From a virus: DNA of 21,966 nt. The stretch covers positions 1 to 21,966 of the IMG/VR virus record IMGVR_UViG_3300009537_000202, one strand, 5' to 3'. Position 1 is the first letter of the stretch, and each line of letters starts with the position of its first letter. The notes beneath the pieces were generated by a model that searched no databases, was not told where the DNA came from, and worked only from the letters and a program-made list of their open reading frames with translations. Shown here piece by piece: positions 20,160-21,966 of this stretch. The position numbers and the translations under genes were made by a program.

Positions 20160-21685
20160 TGCCCCAGGAGCCCATACCGTTCGCGAACAACCAGGAGTCC
20201 GGCTCTGACCAGCTTGGCGGGGCCTCTCCTCTCGCGATCAACGTGGCGGTGGACATGCGTGGAGCGGTCGGTCGCAGGCCTGGGATCGAGGTGTTCGACC
20301 TCTCGCCGGACACTGCGGTGGCCGAGCAGGTCGTGGGCCTCGGACCTTCAGGCCCCACCGAGATGTTCACGAGCCCCGTCATTGGCCTGTTCGCGACGAC
20401 CGCCGGCACGGTCTACGCCGTCACCGGGAGTCCTCCGGGGACCATGAAGGCCTACAAGCTCAACACCACCGGGGAGCCGCAGGACCTCACTGCCTCCCCA
20501 ACGTCGGCGTTCACGGGCTCCACTCGCCCCACCTTCGCCGAGACCGAGATGCTCGTCCTGGTCGCTACCGGCAGGGAGATCCGCCGGATCGAGAAGAAGG
20601 ACCAGCGGTTCCGCAAGTTGGCCAACTCGCCCTCCGCGAGCCACGTGGTCAGCCACAACCTCCGACTACTGGCCAACGACCTGATCTCAAGCAGGGCGCA
20701 GATCAACTTCACAGCCCCAGCGTCAGGGGACCAATCCTTCTCAGGCCATGAGCAGTGGGGGTTCCAGGTAACCGCGCTGGGTACGTCGGGGTTCTTCACC
20801 GCTGAGTCTCGTCCAGACGCCGTGGTGGCTGTCCACGGGAACAGCAACGAGATCCGGGTGTTCGGGGAGACGAGTACGCAGACCTACCTCTCGGACCAGA
20901 AGTTCATCTACTCGCCGGTCTCGAGCGTGGAGTACGGCCTCGGTGCGGCCAACTCTGTGATCGCCTTCGACAACCAGTTTGCGTGGCTCGACCATGCCCG
21001 CCGGTTTGTGGTCTCGGATGGCCGCCAGGTCACCGTGATCTCCGACCCGATCCAGCAGCAGTTGGACGAGATCCTGACCCACGAGGACTGCTTCTCGTAC
21101 CGGGTCCAGAACGGGCCGTACGACTTCATGGTGTGGACCTTCCCCACAGACGGCCGGACCTTCGCCTACCAGAACGGCGCTGGGTGGTCCGAGTGGATGG
21201 GCTGGGATGACACGGCCAACAACTACCGACGCTTCATTGTGGAGTCTCACACGCTGGTCCCGGGGAGCCATGACAACGTGGTGGGGACCCGTAGGCTCTC
21301 CGGGGCCAGTTACGTGGGCGACGTGGGCCGGATGCGCAAAGGGGTCACCACGGACCTGGGGTCGCGGATCCCCGCAGTCGTCCGGACCGGGTTCCTCGGC
21401 CGTGGGACCGACAACCGGAAGCACTGCCGGTCAGTCAACCTGGCGTTCCGGCGAGGGGAATCGACCGATACTACCGAGCCCACGGTGCGCCTGCGGTACC
21501 GGGACGACGAGGGGGAGTGGACCGACCTGACCGTCTCCCTGGGTGCATCCGGCGATCGGACCGTTGTGGTACCTTTGAGGAGCCTCGGCGTCTACCGCAG
21601 GCGGCAGTGGGAAATCGCGTTTCACGGCACGGAGGACTTCCTCCTGGCCTCGGCAGTTGAAGAGTACGAGATCCTGGAGAACTGA
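20159..21685 (+). CDS. Tail hub protein, P22 gp10-like (packaged DNA stabilisation)
   Basis: The ATG at 20159 overlaps the tailspike stop (TGATG). The 508-residue protein reads as a beta-propeller, typical of podoviral hub proteins. The N-terminus sets out a gene-order-typical phrase (GGASPLAINVAVDMRGAVGRRPG). Propeller-like blades follow: IGLFATTAGTVYAVTG, EMLVLVATGREIRRIEK, EIRVFGETSTQTYLSDQ, YGLGAANSVIAFDNQFAWLD, RFVVSDGRQVTVISDPIQQQL, then FMVWTFPTDGRTFAYQNGAG and WSEW. The C-terminal part is a beta-sandwich (VRLRYRDDEGEWTDLTV). The 'D-Q-x-A/W-L-D/G...V-I-S-x-P-I-Q' region is characteristic of gp10-like proteins. It should cap the adaptor and hold packaged DNA. Confidence 0.65.
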   Translation: MPQEPIPFANNQESGSDQLGGASPLAINVAVDMRGAVGRRPGIEVFDLSPDTAVAEQVVGLGPSGPTEMFTSPVIGLFATTAGTVYAVTGSPPGTMKAYKLNTTGEPQDLTASPTSAFTGSTRPTFAETEMLVLVATGREIRRIEKKDQRFRKLANSPSASHVVSHNLRLLANDLISSRAQINFTAPASGDQSFSGHEQWGFQVTALGTSGFFTAESRPDAVVAVHGNSNEIRVFGETSTQTYLSDQKFIYSPVSSVEYGLGAANSVIAFDNQFAWLDHARRFVVSDGRQVTVISDPIQQQLDEILTHEDCFSYRVQNGPYDFMVWTFPTDGRTFAYQNGAGWSEWMGWDDTANNYRRFIVESHTLVPGSHDNVVGTRRLSGASYVGDVGRMRKGVTTDLGSRIPAVVRTGFLGRGTDNRKHCRSVNLAFRRGESTDTTEPTVRLRYRDDEGEWTDLTVSLGASGDRTVVVPLRSLGVYRRRQWEIAFHGTEDFLLASAVEEYEILEN

Positions 21686-21686
21686 C

Positions 21687-21966
21687 ATGTACGACCGACT
21701 CAACTACGGAGGCCAGCAGGCCGGACCGCCTCAACTGCCCCCTCCGCAGCCGCCCCAGCCGCCGCCGCCCAATCCCTACCCGATCCCACCGATCGGGACC
21801 CCCCAACCCATCCCGGGCGTGCCCGGCCCCATGGGGATCCGTGGCAATGGGTACATGGACCCGTACCAGCCCGGCTTGAGCATGGCACCACAGTCAGCCG
21901 CGCCGCCGATCCTGGACCCGTGGGGCGGCCCTCCGGTCCCCCAGCCGCCCCCGCCCCCGCCCGGGT
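21687..21966 (+). CDS. Proline-rich protein, 5' part (runs off the window)
   Basis: The ATG at 21687 comes one base after the hub stop, with GGAGA in front. All 93 codons in view encode an extremely Pro/Gly/Gln-rich sequence (PPQLPPPQPPQPPPPNPYP and VPQPPPPPPG) with a GMDPYQP-like stretch (GNGYMDPYQPGL). Such sequences are unfolded and flexible. It resembles the start of the gene at 15885. The missing 3' part may hold a folded domain, as that gene does. Function cannot be assigned. Confidence 0.7.
   Translation, partial: MYDRLNYGGQQAGPPQLPPPQPPQPPPPNPYPIPPIGTPQPIPGVPGPMGIRGNGYMDPYQPGLSMAPQSAAPPILDPWGGPPVPQPPPPPPG

Noticed and set aside
1-21966. tRNA genes, CRISPR arrays, rRNA, transposase genes and attachment sites
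   Set aside because: I looked for cloverleaf-like CCA-ended segments, regularly spaced direct repeats and integrase or transposase motifs by eye and saw none. A tRNAscan or repeat search would be needed to exclude them formally.

Overview
The window is part of a high-GC genome of a tailed double-stranded DNA phage (Caudoviricetes). Genes are packed almost edge to edge on the + strand, with many GTG starts and many 4-base stop/start overlaps (GTGA, ATGA, TGATG). The order portal, co-chaperonin-like protein, scaffold, capsid, P22-gp4-like adaptor, tailspike and P22-gp10-like hub, with no tape-measure, tail-tube or sheath gene, points to a short-tailed (podovirus-type) particle. No host marker is visible. 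Composition suggests a GC-rich bacterial host, which is inference.

Layout. (1) 1-1295 is a lysis region: a small membrane protein, a transglycosylase-like lysozyme and an Amidase_2 endolysin. (2) 1292-3465 is an accessory block: a weak ORF, a small minus-strand gene, a possible acyltransferase, a RusA-type resolvase, a small unknown and a Dam-like DNA N6-adenine methyltransferase. (3) 3456-5300 holds four small genes leading to packaging, two of them beta-rich and probably structural. (4) 5297-7798 is the large terminase, interrupted just before Walker B by a 340-codon intein. (5) 7811-13922 is head morphogenesis: portal, small unknown, GroES-like protein, scaffold, a regulatory gap with a dyad, a promoter and a structured leader, two capsid-associated proteins, and the major capsid protein. 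(6) 13926-21966 holds three related beta-helix proteins, proline-rich proteins, a zinc-ribbon protein, the gp4-like adaptor, a pectate-lyase-fold tailspike and the gp10-like hub.

The main discovery is the terminase intein. Its splicing blocks A, B, F and G are read on the + strand, but the region where an in-frame homing endonuclease usually sits has no endonuclease motif in the sense frame. The opposite strand of that region carries a complete 278-codon HNH homing endonuclease with three helix-turn-helix-like segments. A perfect TATAAT, a GAGGT ribosome site and an ATG for this gene all lie inside the codons of blocks F and G, and its 3' end is antisense to block B. The sense frame stays open for about 246 codons across the insert, so terminase, intein and reversed endonuclease share one stretch of DNA. 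This looks like an intein with an antisense, independently expressed homing endonuclease.

Functions were assigned by reading motifs by eye. No database search was run. Calls marked below about 0.5 should be read as hypotheses.
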